64,000 nt of DNA, taken from assembly GCA_030272155.1 (NCBI GenBank), contig CP126194.1, positions 6,253,501 through 6,317,500 on the forward strand, written 5' to 3'. The notes beneath the pieces are model-generated. The model worked only from the letters and a program-made list of their open reading frames with translations. It was not told where the DNA came from and made no database searches. This document shows, in pieces, positions 1-12,700 of the stretch (positions within the stretch are counted from its first letter, which is position 1; the number at the start of each line of letters is the position of its first letter). The translations under genes and the position numbers were made by a program. Source of the DNA: Tetradesmus obliquus (Eukaryota > Chlorophyta > Chlorophyceae > Sphaeropleales > Scenedesmaceae).

Positions 1-810
1 GGCAGGCAGCTGAGGCGGCTGCTGCAGCAGCAGAGGCGGAGCAGGCAACTGCTGCTGCCGTGGCTGCCGCAGCAGCTGCGCAGGCTGCAGCAGCACAGGC
101 AGACAAGCTGCCAGCTGCTGCTACAGCAGCAGGGGCAGCGCAGGCTGCTGATGGTCAGGAGGGCAGGGGTCACAACAGCATGCTCAACAGCATGCGCGGC
201 ACCGGCCCGCTCAAGCCAGCTGCTGCTTCTGCTGCTCTTGCTGCGGCCAAGTCCAAGGCTGCTGCTGCCAGCTCCAGTGCAGGTGGCGCTGCAGAGGCTG
301 CTGCTGCTGCTGGCGCTGCTGCTGCTGCTGACGTTGCTGCCAGCTCCGGTGCTGGTAGCGCTGCAGAGGCTGCATACCCTGCAGCCTATTCGGAGGTGTT
401 TGATGCCCCTGCTGATGATGATGTTGCGGCTGCAAGCGGTGACAGCGTCGGTGACAGTGCCACCAGTGCAAGCGGTGATGTTGCAGCTGCTGGAGGCGCT
501 GCTCAGGTGCTGCAGCCGGCCAGCAGCAGCAGCAGCAGCAGCAGCGATGGTCCCTGGGCTGGCATGCATCAGCATGACCTCGAGTTTCATGAGATGCAGT
601 ATGAGCGGTATCGTGAGCAGGACAATGACGAGGTGCTGAGGTGGTGGGCGGCTGCTGGCGATTCTGATTATGAGGAGCCACAGCCCGCAAGCAGCAGCAG
701 CGGCGGCAGCAGCAGCAGCACGGAGAGCTTGCAGGTGGACAGCATGGGTGCTGCAGCAAGCGCTGCCACTGCTGCCACCAGCAGCAGCAGCGGAGGCGGT
801 GGAGAGGCTG

Positions 811-852
<42 letters not shown>

Positions 853-3171
853 GCGATCTGGTGGACGAAGTGAGGAAGCTGCTGGGGCTGCAAGTGAGGC
901 TGGCACGGTGTATGAAATGGCAAAGGGCATGCAGCGATTGCAGCAGCACAGCGGCTTTACAGTGTGTGTGGTGGTTCTTTGCCAAGTATCTGGGTGTCCT
1001 GGGCAAGCCTCAGCCCTGCTATGCGTGCACTATATCATCCACACAGCCAGAGTTGTGGAATGAACAGCAGCATCTGCAGCACCAGGGGTGTGGATCATGC
1101 ATCACTGTCAACGTCGCAGCCCCGGTCCTCCGTGCTACCGTGCCGTTACGTCCCTGTTGCCACGCCACCTTCTCATCATCATGCCCATGCCATCTGGATT
1201 CTGTTGCATCCCTGCAGGGTGCCACCTTCACTGCACAAGCCTTGGTGCGCCGTGCTGCCGTGTCACCCCACGTGCGGCGCACTTAATACAATGCACCTGC
1301 GCATCAACATGCAGGCGCTGACTGTGTTCTGTGTTCTTGTGTGCCTACCCTGCAGGGTGCCACCTTCACTGAGCAAGCCTACAACGCTGTCGCCGCCTCA
1401 ACTGCCAGCGCCACCGCCGGCAGCAGCAGCAGCAGCGGCAGCGGCGAGGTGCCGCACCTGGTGCTCATGCTGTGCCATGCGCTGCTGCAGCGCGGGGAGG
1501 AGTCTGAGGCGCGGCTTGCTGCTGTTGTGAGGCGGCTGCAGGGCAGCAGGCACGGGCAGCTGCTGCCGGTGATGCTGGCGGGAGCGATGGCTGGCGTGTT
1601 CAGGCCAGCAGAGTTCAACAGGTGAGAGCGGGCTGCACATTCCTGGTAGCAAATGAGATCGTTCGCTGGTGCTGGTGTCTGCAGGCGTGAGGCGCACGCT
1701 GTTGTGTGTTCAGGCCAGCAGAGTTCAGCAGGTGAGGGTTGCACGCATGCATGCATCTTAGTTGTGGGTGTGCAATATGGCTTGTGCTACTGCTAGTGAT
1801 AGCTGGGGTGTTCAAACCAGAAGAGTTCAACAGGTGAGAGGGTGTTTGATTGTGACCGGGGAGCGATGGTTTTGCTAGTGCTAATGCTGGTGACTGCAAG
1901 GTGGAGTGCGTATGTCAGAGATTTGGGTCACCACACGGCGCACAGTGCTGCTCTGCTAAGTTGACTGATGAGGGTTGGCGATAACCTGCAGCAGCTGGTG
2001 CACTTCAGGCTCAGGCAGTGCGGCAGCCGTAGCGTCTGGACCTCCTGTGTTCAGCTTCTTTCAGAAATTCTGCTGACCATGTGCTGTGCTCTGGATGCCC
2101 TGTGCTGCTGCGTGCACTGTGCCTCACTATGTGCAGGCCTGGAAGCAGGCGGCAGCTGCAACCTGAAAGTTGCAAAGATTGGCCTTAGGCTTTCAGCACT
2201 GTCTGCTGACCCTGTGCTTTGCTCTGTGCTGCTCTGCATGCACTCTGCTGTGGTGCTGTCCCTTGTGGCGCTGACCTGGCAGCAGCCCGCAGCTGCTGCT
2301 GCGTGTGCTGTCTGACGCGCTGCCAGCCAGCAGCTACCTGGGCCTGCAGCAGCAGCTGCTCATGCGGGGGCTGCTGCAGGAGATAGACATCCCCTGTAGC
2401 TTTGAGCTTGCAGAGCAGCAGCAGCCGGACAGCAGCAGCATTGACAGCAGCAGATGCGGCAGCAATGACACTGCAGCAGCAGCTCCTGCTGCTGCTGATG
2501 ACGCTGGGGGCCCTGCAGGAGGAGGTGCTGTGGCGTGTGCGGCTGATGTGTTTGACAATTATGGGATGTACAAGCATGCCAACAGCAGCGCAAATCTCCA
2601 GCAGCAGCAGCAGCAGCAGCAGCAGCGCAGCAAGTCCAAGGCTGGCACAAAGCCCATGTTTGCCGCCAGGAAGCAGCGCAGGGAAGCCCTCCAGCAGCAG
2701 CAGCAGCAGCAGCAGGCTTATTGCCTCTGCAGCGAGTCATGGGAGGAGGTGGGGCAGTATAAGCCACAATCCAGGTGGGGCAGCAAGCACCTGGACAATG
2801 ACAGCAGCAGCAGCAGCACTGCAGGGAGCTCTGCAGCTGCAGGGGAGTGGACTGGCTTTGCTGCTGCAGCAGAGGCAGGGGCAGGGGGTGGTGATGAGCA
2901 GCGCTGGCAGCGCATGCTGCAGGATGAGCGGCAGTGGGTGCAGTTTGCTGGGCTGGGGGAGGCAGGTGCTGCTGCGGGGGAGGGCAGCATCGACATGCTG
3001 CCGTGCACTGCCACGTGGCAGGCGGGGAAGGTGCAGCGGCAGCAGCAGTGGCAGCAGCTGAATAACAAGCAAAAGCAGACGAAACTCAAGGCTCTGCACA
3101 AGAAGCTGAAGCCTTTGACCAAGAAGGAAGTGTGGTGGCTGTTGCAGGAGGGCCTTGCCGTAGATTGTTGA
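1..3171 (+). CDS. Unrecognised low-complexity protein, 3' part of gene (5' end outside window)
   Basis: The reading frame is open from base 3, so the gene enters from the left. Visible exons are about 3-893 (donor GTGAGG; an alternative donor in the same phase follows 869), 1356-1621 and about 2283/2286-3171, ending in TGA. The first exon is almost pure Ala/Ser runs from CAG repeats, with one complex patch around 560-670 (HDLEFHEMQYERYREQDNDE). Exon 2 encodes a helical segment (VPHLVLMLCHALLQRGEESE). Exon 3 starts with LLLRVLSDALPASSYLGLQQ, then poly-Gln, and ends in a Lys-rich helix (KALHKKLKPLTKKEVWWLLQ). I recognise no family and give no function. The intron between exons 2 and 3 is long and may hide a further exon. 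Exon phases agree: 0 between exons 1 and 2, and 2 between exons 2 and 3. Confidence 0.55.
1206..1383 (+). repeat. Duplicated exon start with 3' splice site
   Basis: The acceptor and first bases of exon 2 (CCCTGCAG followed by GGTGCCACCTTCACTG) occur twice, at about 1211-1235 and 1348-1372. Only the second copy continues into the conserved-looking exon. The first runs on in another sequence to a stop at 1284-1286. Confidence 0.75.
1594..1842 (+). repeat. Triplicated exon end with 5' splice site
   Basis: The 3' edge of exon 2 plus its donor (core GCAGAGTTCAACAGGTGAG) is present at about 1597-1627 and again, slightly diverged, at about 1705-1736 and 1807-1838 inside the following intron. All three keep a CAGGTGAG donor. 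Confidence 0.8.
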
Positions 3172-5680
3172 TTACTTGAAGCCGATGCATAAGCTGCCGC
3201 CGGGCGGTTGCCGCGCTGGCTGTACTAAGCATGTAGCAATGCGCTTGCAGGGCGCTGCTGCAGCGGATGATACTGCAGGCGGGGCTCGGGTCGGCGCTGT
3301 GCTGCCTGGCAACATGTATTGCACACAGCGCCTGCCCTTGACATCAGTTGATGTAGGGCAGGCGCACTGGTTGAGTGGGACCAGCCCTGGTCATTGTGCG
3401 TCACCGAGCACTGCTTGCAAGTGGCGTTGCAAGTAAGCCTTTTTGACAGAGGTTGCAGGACTGGCATTCATGATGGTACCTGCTGCCGGCATTGGTTGCA
3501 AACAGCACCACAAGAGGTGCAGTTGAGCCATGTTGACTGAACTGGTTGCTTTTGTGTCACAGTGGCGTCAAAGTTGCCGCCTGGGTGGTGGGACTGTCGT
3601 AGTTTATTCCGTTGTGTTGATACCAAGTTGTATGCATCTATGCCAGGTGTGCTGGGATGGCACCTGCTGCCGGCATCAGTTGCAAACAGCAGGTACATGG
3701 AGGGGGAGGGGCAGGGGAAGGGGTAGCTTCTTGGGCGTTGGCCGCCACCGTGCTTTGCAGCGCCAGGGCTCCAACCTCATACACCAGCCTGGCGGCTGCA
3801 GGTGTAATGGCGCTTGTACACCATGCCAGCTGAAACTGGTGGACCGTTCAGCCGCAGCCTGCGTGCCGGGGTCAACCCGGTCTTGTGCTAGTGTTTTGTT
3901 GTATGTGTGCATGCTAGGTTTTGGAGCCATGGCCTGCGGTGGCTGGGGCTGTCCAGCTCCTATATGTGAGGTGCTGTTGCAATCCCAGCAGAGACTGGTC
4001 ATGCCGGGTGCAACAGCACGATGCACAACATACATCGTCATTTACTGTAAATGCTGTGTGTACAATCACTGTGTAGCAAAAAGGTGGATCCTGAGCTTGA
4101 GCTGCATGCTGCAGTTGTTTGCTCACAGGGCTGCAGCAGATTGGCAGTGCTTCTTCTGTGCATTCTGCCTTGTGTACATGTAACGGCCTTGTGGCTGTTG
4201 TAAGGTGTTCGGTTGGTTGTGGTCTTTTGTTGTTGCGACGTCTGAGCTGCCTGTGCTGTTTGCGGTGCCAGCACAGTAGCTTTCACTGCTGCAGCTGCTG
4301 CCTTGACAATTGTCAGCAAGAGCCTGCTGCTGCAAGCGCAACATGCTGCACAGCAGCAGGCTGTGTGTCGCATGGCTCTGCAGGACTCGTATGCTGCAGG
4401 CAAGACGTGCTCGCAATCAAAGCATGCTGTGTCTTGTGAGAGATGCAGCTGGTGTGAATGTAGGAGCCATGCATGCATGCGCTTGCAGCTGCCTAGTGTG
4501 CATGACCTTGCAGATGTTTGTACCGTAGCCACCAGTAGCTACTTTCAAAATGTACCATAGCTGCTTGCAGCTCCTTGCAGCTCCTTGCAATATGTATCAT
4601 AGCTGCTTGTGGTTGGACTTGCGGGAAGCTCCCTCCAGATTGTACTGTAGCTGTGTTGAAGCTCCTTTTAATTGTTTGATAGCGTGTGTACTCCACCTCA
4701 TGTTGTGTCGCTCACTGTACATGTACCATCACCATCACTTGCGCATGCTACTGTACCTCGCACCTGCCAGCGGCACCAGCCTTGCTGCTGCTACGACAGT
4801 GTTGTTGGTACACTGTGTATCTGAATGCTGTATCTGCTTTTTGTCGAGCGTGCGCGTTGAGGACTTCAAGGTGTGTGGGCATTGCTGCTGTGTTGTCTTG
4901 CCTCCTGTGGCTTTTATGAGCCTTGGGGAGGTGGTGTAATACAGGACTGTACTTATATAAAGGAGTGGATCCACTCTCTGGAGAGCTTATGGCGGCAGCT
5001 GCAGCTGAGCAGCGGTGTATCTGTGGTGCGACAGATTGCTGTGTCAACTATAGACATAGACACAAGGTCCATTTGGGACCATAGGGACGCTGGACGTAAA
5101 CGTTTAGTGATAAAGTGATGCTGCTAGTTGAGTTTGCACTATGCTTGCTCAAAGTAAGGCAGCCTGCTTTGTTGTTCAACTTAGTTGTGCGTATCACGGC
5201 CTGCGTGCGGGCGGTACCGCATGCCGCATGTGGTACTGTCACCAGTATGCAAGGCCCTTGCAGCAAGCTCGCTGCCTTGATGCATCACCGAGTCAAGACT
5301 ACAGCTTGCAACACCAGGTTCAGTACCAATGCGATGCGATTTTCCATCGCACGGATGTACTGTGGCCCCATGGCCCGGGGGGTGTTGCCTGCTGCCCAGC
5401 GCGCCTGTGAACACAAGCTCATGAACTCAGAAGGCGTGGGCTCCAATGGTGGTGATGATGACTTTTCAGGTTGTATTTTTGTTTTTGCTTCGTAGTATCG
5501 CACACCACCCTTCGTAGGTTGGTTAGAGGTTTGTTTTGGGTCCATAAGCCTCAGGTCTGACGGTGTCACCGATGCAGTGATGCAACGCTAAACAAGCTAT
5601 GACACTCCACCAGCCGTTATTCAACTGAAACTAAAGCAATATTTTTGAATCTGAGCACGTTGATCTTGGCTTGACGGAGT
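3172..5680. other. Non-coding stretch downstream of the first gene
   Basis: I see no exon chain here. TGTAA motifs at 4046-4050 and 4179-4183 could be the polyadenylation signal of the upstream gene. The stretch contains a strong hairpin (3328-3365), a direct repeat of about 35 bases (CACCTGCTGCCGGCAT-like, near 3475-3510 and 3658-3693), and a degenerate tandem repeat around 4548-4680 built on ATGTACCATAGCTGCTTG. Confidence 0.5.
3328..3365. other. Near-perfect hairpin
   Basis: An 11-bp outer stem (GCGCCTGCCCT with AGGGCAGGCGC) encloses a two-base bulge (TG) and an inner stem (ACATCA with TGATGT) around a tiny loop. It lies about 160 bases after the stop codon at 3171, so it may be a structured element of that gene's 3' UTR. 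Confidence 0.7.
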
Positions 5681-5804
5681 TTGTCGTTGTTTGCAGCAGG
5701 CCCGATGCAAAGCCATAATTTTGCTTGCCGCTGCTCGAGCTCTCCGTGGCTGTGGGCTGCGACTGTGTTGCCTACGACCGCCTTCGTGGCTGGCAGCGCT
5801 GATC

Positions 5805-7070
5805 AGGCAGGAGTAGCCAGCACGTACGGTCAGATCCTAGTTGGCGAAGATGGCTGTACTTACACCTTCACAGGCAAGATCAGGACGAAGTTCGGAGCTT
5901 GCATGGCTCACTTGAGCAACCATGACAAAGGTGGTGCACCAGATGGGTCCCTGCAGTGGCCACTACAGCCATGGCTGTAGCTGTCAGGCAAATGGCCATG
6001 GCCCCTCCAAATGGCCATAGCCCCTCCCCCAAGGCCTTGGGGCCTAGGCCTTAAGGCCTGAGATAAGAGTTCCCAGCTGCAAAGATATCAATACCATGTA
6101 TACTGCTACAACTACTTGTTCACATACTGACAGGCGCTCGCTTTTGCTGTCGCCGCAGCCCCTGGAGGCCAGTGCGGCAACGATGACCTTGGTGCAGTGG
6201 GCTGCCAGGACAACTCCACCACGTCCTGTGCGGTGGAACAAAAAGGCAGTAAGGACAACCCGTGCCCGCCAGGCTTTCCCAGTTCATTTTGTTATTGGTG
6301 CCCCCAGGGAGTCGTTCGCAGCAATGTAACATCATTCAGTACAGTGTTGCTTCTGCCTCTGGTAAAGTGTACACGGATGGTGAAGGCTGCACGCTCCGCG
6401 GTGCAGGTGAGTTTGCGGGTCTGACTGTTTCTGATTGGCTCCACCTCACTGCAGCTGTTATTGACAAGCCTTGAAGTCTGCACCATGTTGGTCAGCCATG
6501 AGTTGGCAACATGCACCGTGTATATGCGGCATTTGCAGTGTTTGTGCATGTCAACCTATCCTTGCCAAATGACGCAGTAAACACATCCTGCTGTCTCAAT
6601 CACAAGCCTGCAACTGAAGAGAATCTGATTGATTATTGATATGTTGTTGTACAGTCGCAACCAACATCTGCTGCAAACTGCTGCTCCTGCTGCTGCCATC
6701 TCGTGCTGCTGCCACTTTGGCGCTCCTGCTGCTGCCAATTTGCGTGCAATTGGGCGGCCGTTTTTATGGATGCCATGCTGTCAGGGCCGTGGCTAGCAAC
6801 CTGCGCAGTCTCAGAAAACACACAGGCCATGTGTTGCAGGACCATTACTGGCGATGACTGCATTGTTTCACAGTATCGAGGCGCATGCCCAATGGATCGG
6901 CCAGGTGCATTTGCAGCACTTGTCCCCAAAACAAATGGAGACCACCTGAGATTGCCACCCTTGCTGTTGCTTGCTTTGGAGCCTTGAGTACTTTGGTGTC
7001 AACATGTCATGTGATCTATGAGTGGCGGAGGAGCCGTAGGCAGGGCCAGGCACAGCCCCTGCTGCGCTAA
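5805..7070 (+). pseudogene. Degenerate Cys-rich, membrane-anchored protein locus
   Basis: Several coding-like blocks lie in order. At 5810-5870 is a block ending GEDGCTYTFTG at a GC-type donor (GCAAGA). At 6159 a good acceptor opens a Cys-rich block (QCGNDDLGAVGCQDNSTTSC, then NPCPPGFPSSFCYWCPQ). About 6335-6409 is a second copy of the first motif (ASASGKVYTDGEGCT) with donor GTGAGT. At 6835-6905 is TITGDDCIVSQYRGACP. About 6917-7070 encodes CSTCPQNKWRPPE, a hydrophobic helix (IATLAVACFGALSTLVSTC) and a basic tail RRSRRQ before a stop. This looks like a repetitive Cys-rich ectodomain with a C-terminal transmembrane anchor. Frames do not connect between the Cys-rich block and the second motif, or before the membrane exon, so I call it broken. 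Assembly error or missed exons are alternatives. The protein family is unknown to me. Confidence 0.35.
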
Positions 7071-9776
7071 GGTGCTCAATGGCTTACCACACCACAGGTT
7101 GCAAGAATCCAATGCCCAACCTAACCTTGCCGCAACAGTTTCCTGCAGCGCCTTACATACTGCCATGCTGCTTTTGCTTGCACTGCCTGCGATTCAGTCT
7201 GCTTGCATTTCAGCCTGGACATGGCTTGGCAGCTTGTGCTAACGGCTCTTCTGTATTTGCATTGGGCTGCATGTGACATACATAAGACACGCATGCTTTT
7301 GCAAAGACATGTGACAGCTGTCCATGTCTGTTAGATGCACGTATGCACCTCTTCAAATCAATGTCTGATCTGGCAGCTTGTGACATGCAACCGAGTCCGA
7401 GTCCGCCTCAGCCCAAGGTGGGGCAGGAGAGTGTTGTTTGCTTTCGTGTCTGATCGTGCTGATGTGAAATGCACTCCAGAGCCCACCAGTGGAAGCAGCG
7501 TTGTATGTGTGTACATGTGTGTGTGCTGAACCTTCCCGCCCTCTGCAAGGCCTTTTGGCAGGAATCATTATGCCGTCATCAACTGCTGGCTGGTCTGGGA
7601 ATCACCTGTGTTTTTGCTGCAGCTGCTTTGGTGTGATGCATCCATGTATTTAACTGAGAATTGCATGCATATGGGCACCACCTATGCTGCAAGTGGTCTG
7701 TGTTTGCTGAGCTGACTGCATGGGGGAAAAACGGCTGCATATGACATGCACCACAACAGCTGTGTGTGTTGGTTTAAATTACTTATGGTGGCAATTGAAA
7801 TAAGGTGGCTGAAAGGTTGATAGAAGCATTCCTCAGCTGTTGACAGAGAGAGTGCATATTGACAGAGAGTTTGCATATTGTGTGTGTTGGTGTTTAGCAA
7901 AAGCATGTGATATGTTGTTGACAGTATGTATGTGTGTTGTGTACGACGTTCAATGTGTTTTGTACAGTGGTGCATTCTAAAGCCTTTGTAGTATGAGGCT
8001 ATGCTGTGCAGAGTGCAGCAGCAGCAGTTGGTGTTGCCGAGGTTTGCTGGCACAACCATGGTTTGCAGTCGCGGACTGCCCTAGGGTAGTGCCAGGGCTT
8101 GCATGTGTAGCCTGCCGTGGTAATAGGATTGCATGCACTGGCTGACATGGTCCCCTATGAACGTCAGAAGCGACATGTGCAGAGGCATTGACTTCTTCAG
8201 CAACCCGTCGCATCCACTTCTTTGCACGGCAGCAGACATGTGGCGTGCCGCATGCATTGTGACATTGCACACTTACACCGCGCACAGTCTGCAAGTATAT
8301 TGGGTGTACAGAGGGCCCTTTTCAAGGCTGGCAGGGACTGACAGAACTGGTGCATCATAGCACTGTCATCTCAGAGGCGGTGAGTGGGTGTGCTGGCAGG
8401 AGCTGTCCAGGGTGCCAGGCTTCAAGCTGGCAAGGTTGGGTGGTGCTGTTGGTTAGCGTGTCTGTTGGTGTGGTGCGTGTTTTGTACATAAGCGGACAGC
8501 ACTTGAGGCACGCGCATGCAACCAGAGGAAGCAGACATACTTTGAGTCGCAACATCCAATGATAGAGTGTTACTTTAGCATGGGATCAGACTTCCCTGGC
8601 GAGCAGCAGCAGCAGCAGCAGCAGTACGAGGGTGCTGTGGCTGTCATCAAGCTATCTGCCAGACAGCACAGGATCACCATATATACTTTACAGCACAGGC
8701 AGCTGATGCCTCTATTTTGCAAGATTATTAGTTGTCTGGTTGCACGGCAGCTGTTGCAGCCTGCTGTGAGTTTACGTGAGCTGAAAGCAGGGCACAAATG
8801 CCATCCGGGTGACAGCCTGCCCTCCCTTGTAACATATTCTCTTGCTGTCATGGTGGGCTGAATCTTATCAGCAGTGGGGTGTAATGCGATAGTGTGACTT
8901 GAACCTCATTATGCATCTTGCAGGCACAACGGCAGCAACATTATTTGTGTAGACAGTAGAGCTGGCAACATTGTGCGTTCCTGATGCGTGCTGAAGGCAC
9001 GTGTGGACCAAGCAAGTATGACCTATCAACAAACTCAAAAATCGCAGGATGTTATTGGCAGCAGCTAGCCATGCATGCCGGGTGCAACAATGCTGGACGG
9101 ATACTGCAGCAGTCACCTCGGCTCAGCTGAGCAGCTGAAACAGTCAGCAAGCGTGGAAGCACGCTGAAGCCGCAAGCTTGGCAAAATCTCATCTGTAGTT
9201 TGAAGAGCGTGACGAAAAGGTAGCAGGCGAAGGGTAAAAGCAAGAGACAAGTGAGTGCAGAAGGGCAGGAAGTTTCATGGGCGCGGTCAGAAGTTGCGTC
9301 TCGTGCAGAAAGTTGCCCGCATTGAGCCCTCCATAGCAACAAACTACTACATCACCCTGAATTTTATTGTAACATCCCTATCTCATATACGTAGTGATCA
9401 GTACACGTAATACCTGTATATAAATTGACCACCACAGCAGCAAGTAAGCACAGACCCTGAATGCTGACGAACAGCAGAAACATGTTTTGCCGATCATGTC
9501 GACTTGCTTGCGACCTGCTGGGATTGACGTTGAGGTGCTGATCACGCATCGAACTTCCGATCTTACGACATGCAACTACGGCAGCGGGCAGGCTTGCAAG
9601 GCAAACAGGGCACTTGACCAACCTAAGTTGATCTGATTCCTCTGTTTTGCTAGCTCCTGGCTGCTGATGAACATGTCTTGGTCCCTGCTGCTGCTGCTGC
9701 CCCTTCTGGCTACTGCTTTGCACTCAGGCTGGCCGTCAATTGATCTGCAACGTGTAGTCACACCCAGAGCCCCGCA
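7071..9776. other. Intergenic, no gene seen
   Basis: Open frames here are short, overlap on both strands and lack recognisable protein sequence or paired splice sites. A short direct repeat (TTGACAGAGAG...GCATATTG) lies near 7841-7880. The last few hundred bases are presumably the promoter and 5' UTR of the lipase gene. Confidence 0.5.
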
Positions 9777-12700
9777 ATGCTGGCAGTGCGCTTTATAAGC
9801 CTCCTGGTACTACTACTGCTGTCAGGTATGTCCGCATGCTCGCCAACCATCGGCACTCTCGATTGTCTGATGTGGTCCTGCCTGTTGCTGCCTGCGCTCC
9901 TTGGCCATGAAATGCCTATCCGTGCCATCCGCACCAACAAGTGTGATGCTCGCTTACACTGAACCTCAATAATATTTACAGGCCCGCAAAATCCTACAGC
10001 AGCAGCAGCAGCATGCTCAGCAGCAGACATCGCTGCCGCCGCGCTGGCACCAGCCGGCGGCCTCAACCCCGCTGCTGCGCTGCGCTCCCACAGCCCCACC
10101 ACGCTCTTCTTTGCTGCCCTGAGTGACATGGCGTATGTGAATGACCACGGCTTTGTGCCATCACCAAGGGCGCCATTTTGGCCCTGCCTGCAGGTGGGCC
10201 GGTCCTGCATTTCTGCGCATTGCAACTACGAGCATTGATGATGTGATGCACTGCTGGCTCTGAGTCCATCTGTAGCATGATGGCTCTGCATTGGGGCTAA
10301 CAAGCAGTGCTGCAGCTCGTGGAATGCCGTGTCACTTACGTTTGCGGCACAGCAGCGACATGGCATTGGTTGCTGCTGTTGGACCTGGTCTCCCATCCAT
10401 CCTACGCAAACCAGATCACATGCTCCACCATATGGTTGGAAAGCTATTGATCGGTCATTGCACGTTGGTGCTTTTTGCTGATGATGACTGATGCCACCTC
10501 CTCACTGTCCAGTGCCTGCCGCTTGCTGTCTCTGAAACGTCACATGCCGCAGAGCTGGGGTGCTGAGGGCTCAGGCGCTGTAATCCTCAACTCCACAGAC
10601 GCAGCAGGCGGCGTGTCACACGCCACACTGTTCAGGACCAGCCGCGACATCTTCCTGCTGTTCAGGTGTGTGCTGCGGCCTGCTGTGTTTCAGCGGTGCT
10701 GCATGTGGCAGCTGTGCACCTCACACGCCGCATATGCAAGCCATGGGCTTTGTATGCTGCTCGTCGGGCAAGCATGCAGCTGGCATCTGTAGCGGTGTGG
10801 CGTGTGATGCTTGCAGCAATGCCAGCAGCCATCCATAGCAGCAGCTGACGGGGCAGTGGCACCAGACGAGCTGCAACTGCAGGGGCTCAACACATAGACG
10901 GCTCCAGAATTCATTCCACTCAACTGTTTGTGGCGCTCGGCTCGTGCAACTGCTGCTGTGCTACTCAATACAGGGGCCTGGATGATGCGGCCAACATGGA
11001 GCCCATCTCGGACAACATTCTCATTGCTGTTGCTGTACCCACATGACCGCAAACGCTGCTGCCCACCACCACTCATCCACCCAACCCCCAGGGGCCTGGA
11101 TGATCCGGCCAACATGGAGCCCATCTCTGACGACCTCACGCCATCACCCGCAGCAGCATACTACGGCCTGGGCTCCGATGATGACCAGCCCAGCTCCGTT
11201 TGGGTGCTGCGCGGCTTCCTGCGCGCACACCAGGTGCGCTGTGGTGGAATGCATGGTTCAGAGGATACATTCTAGCCTGCAGCAGTTGACATGTACTGAG
11301 AATCTTGACCACAAGCATGCTGCTGTGCCTGAATTCATACAAGTTGCGCTGCTGAAGCATCACGCGAAGCATAGAGTGAGCCTGGCTTGAGCTAAACACG
11401 CTTTGAACCCTGCACCCTGAAGCTGCTGTTGTTCTGCTTGACAGTTGAACCTTGCTGCTGTGCCGCTGCTGCCTGCAGGCGATCGAGCTGCTGTACCAAG
11501 CAGAGATTGACCGGCTGGTGGCAGAGGTGGGCCAGTCAAAAGGCAGCAGTAGGCACAAAAAAGTACACAGCAGAACGATTCGTGCACATCAGCGGTTCGC
11601 AGCCAGCATTGCTGCCATCATTTTGAAGCAAGCATACACGCATGCTGTTCACACACAATTATTACAGACGCATGACCACTGCTACTTAATTCAGCAAACA
11701 TCAGATTGGCGCCGTTGCATGTTGACGCTCCTCCGCTAACAGCAATTAACCAACTGAACACTGCAGGCTGTTGCATCACGCACACATACAGCAACAGCAA
11801 GAGTTCAACCCTTGACATATCATCCTGTCACTCTGCCTGCCTGCCTATCTGCCTGCCTACAAATGCAGCTGCCGGCAGCCACCCAGTCCACCTACCGCAT
11901 CTGGATAGTCGGCCACTCCGATGGCTCCGCATTGGCACAGCTGGCAGCACCCCGCATTGCACAGCCTGCCAAATACGGCAGGGTCCGCCTGGGCGGTGTG
12001 TTCCTGTTTGGGCCGCAGAGGGTGGGCAGTACAGCATTTGCGAGCTGGTACAACAAGCTTGTAGGGCCGCGGACAATCAGGTAGGGCAGGTGTGGCGGTG
12101 TGTGGAAGCTGAGCACCATGCAAATTTGCCAAGCAAAAACCGCATCAGGTGGTGCGAAGGACACTGCTGCGTGTTGGGTTTTGGCAACATGAACTATGGA
12201 AGGTGTTACAGTCAGGGTGGCCAGGCAAGGCGTTGTCAGCGCAGCAAGTTTGTTGTGAGACTGCTCAGTTCTTAGTACAGCGCTGCTGCTTAAGTGCTGC
12301 TGCTGCTGCTGCTGCTGCTGCTCAGGTTTCAGTACGGCTGGGACCCTGCTTGGGAGATGCTGTACCTGCCAGGCTCTACACCGCCCGCCAACAGCACTGG
12401 TTTCAACGGCACGTTGGCTGCAGTCGGGCGCGGCTACACTGCCTGCCCCCACCCTGCAGCAAAGAGAGAGCGGCTGGTGGCTACCCCTCTGGGCTTGGAC
12501 AAGCTCAATGCATGTGGCGACCCTGATGCTTTTCTGCAAGCCACGGCTGCTGCTGCAGCAGCCGCTGAAACGGCTAGGCAGGGAGCTGCAGTGGCCGCGT
12601 TCGGCGGGCCGTTGCGGCGGCTGAGGGGGCAGCAGCAGCCGAAGCAGGACCTGTCTTCTTTGAAGTTCCTGGCGCATCACATGCCAGCTGTCTTTTTTGA

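Noticed and set aside
10969..11060. First copy of lipase exon 4 as an alternative exon
   Set aside because: It lacks a donor in the needed phase and runs to a stop, so it is treated as an exon-edge copy.
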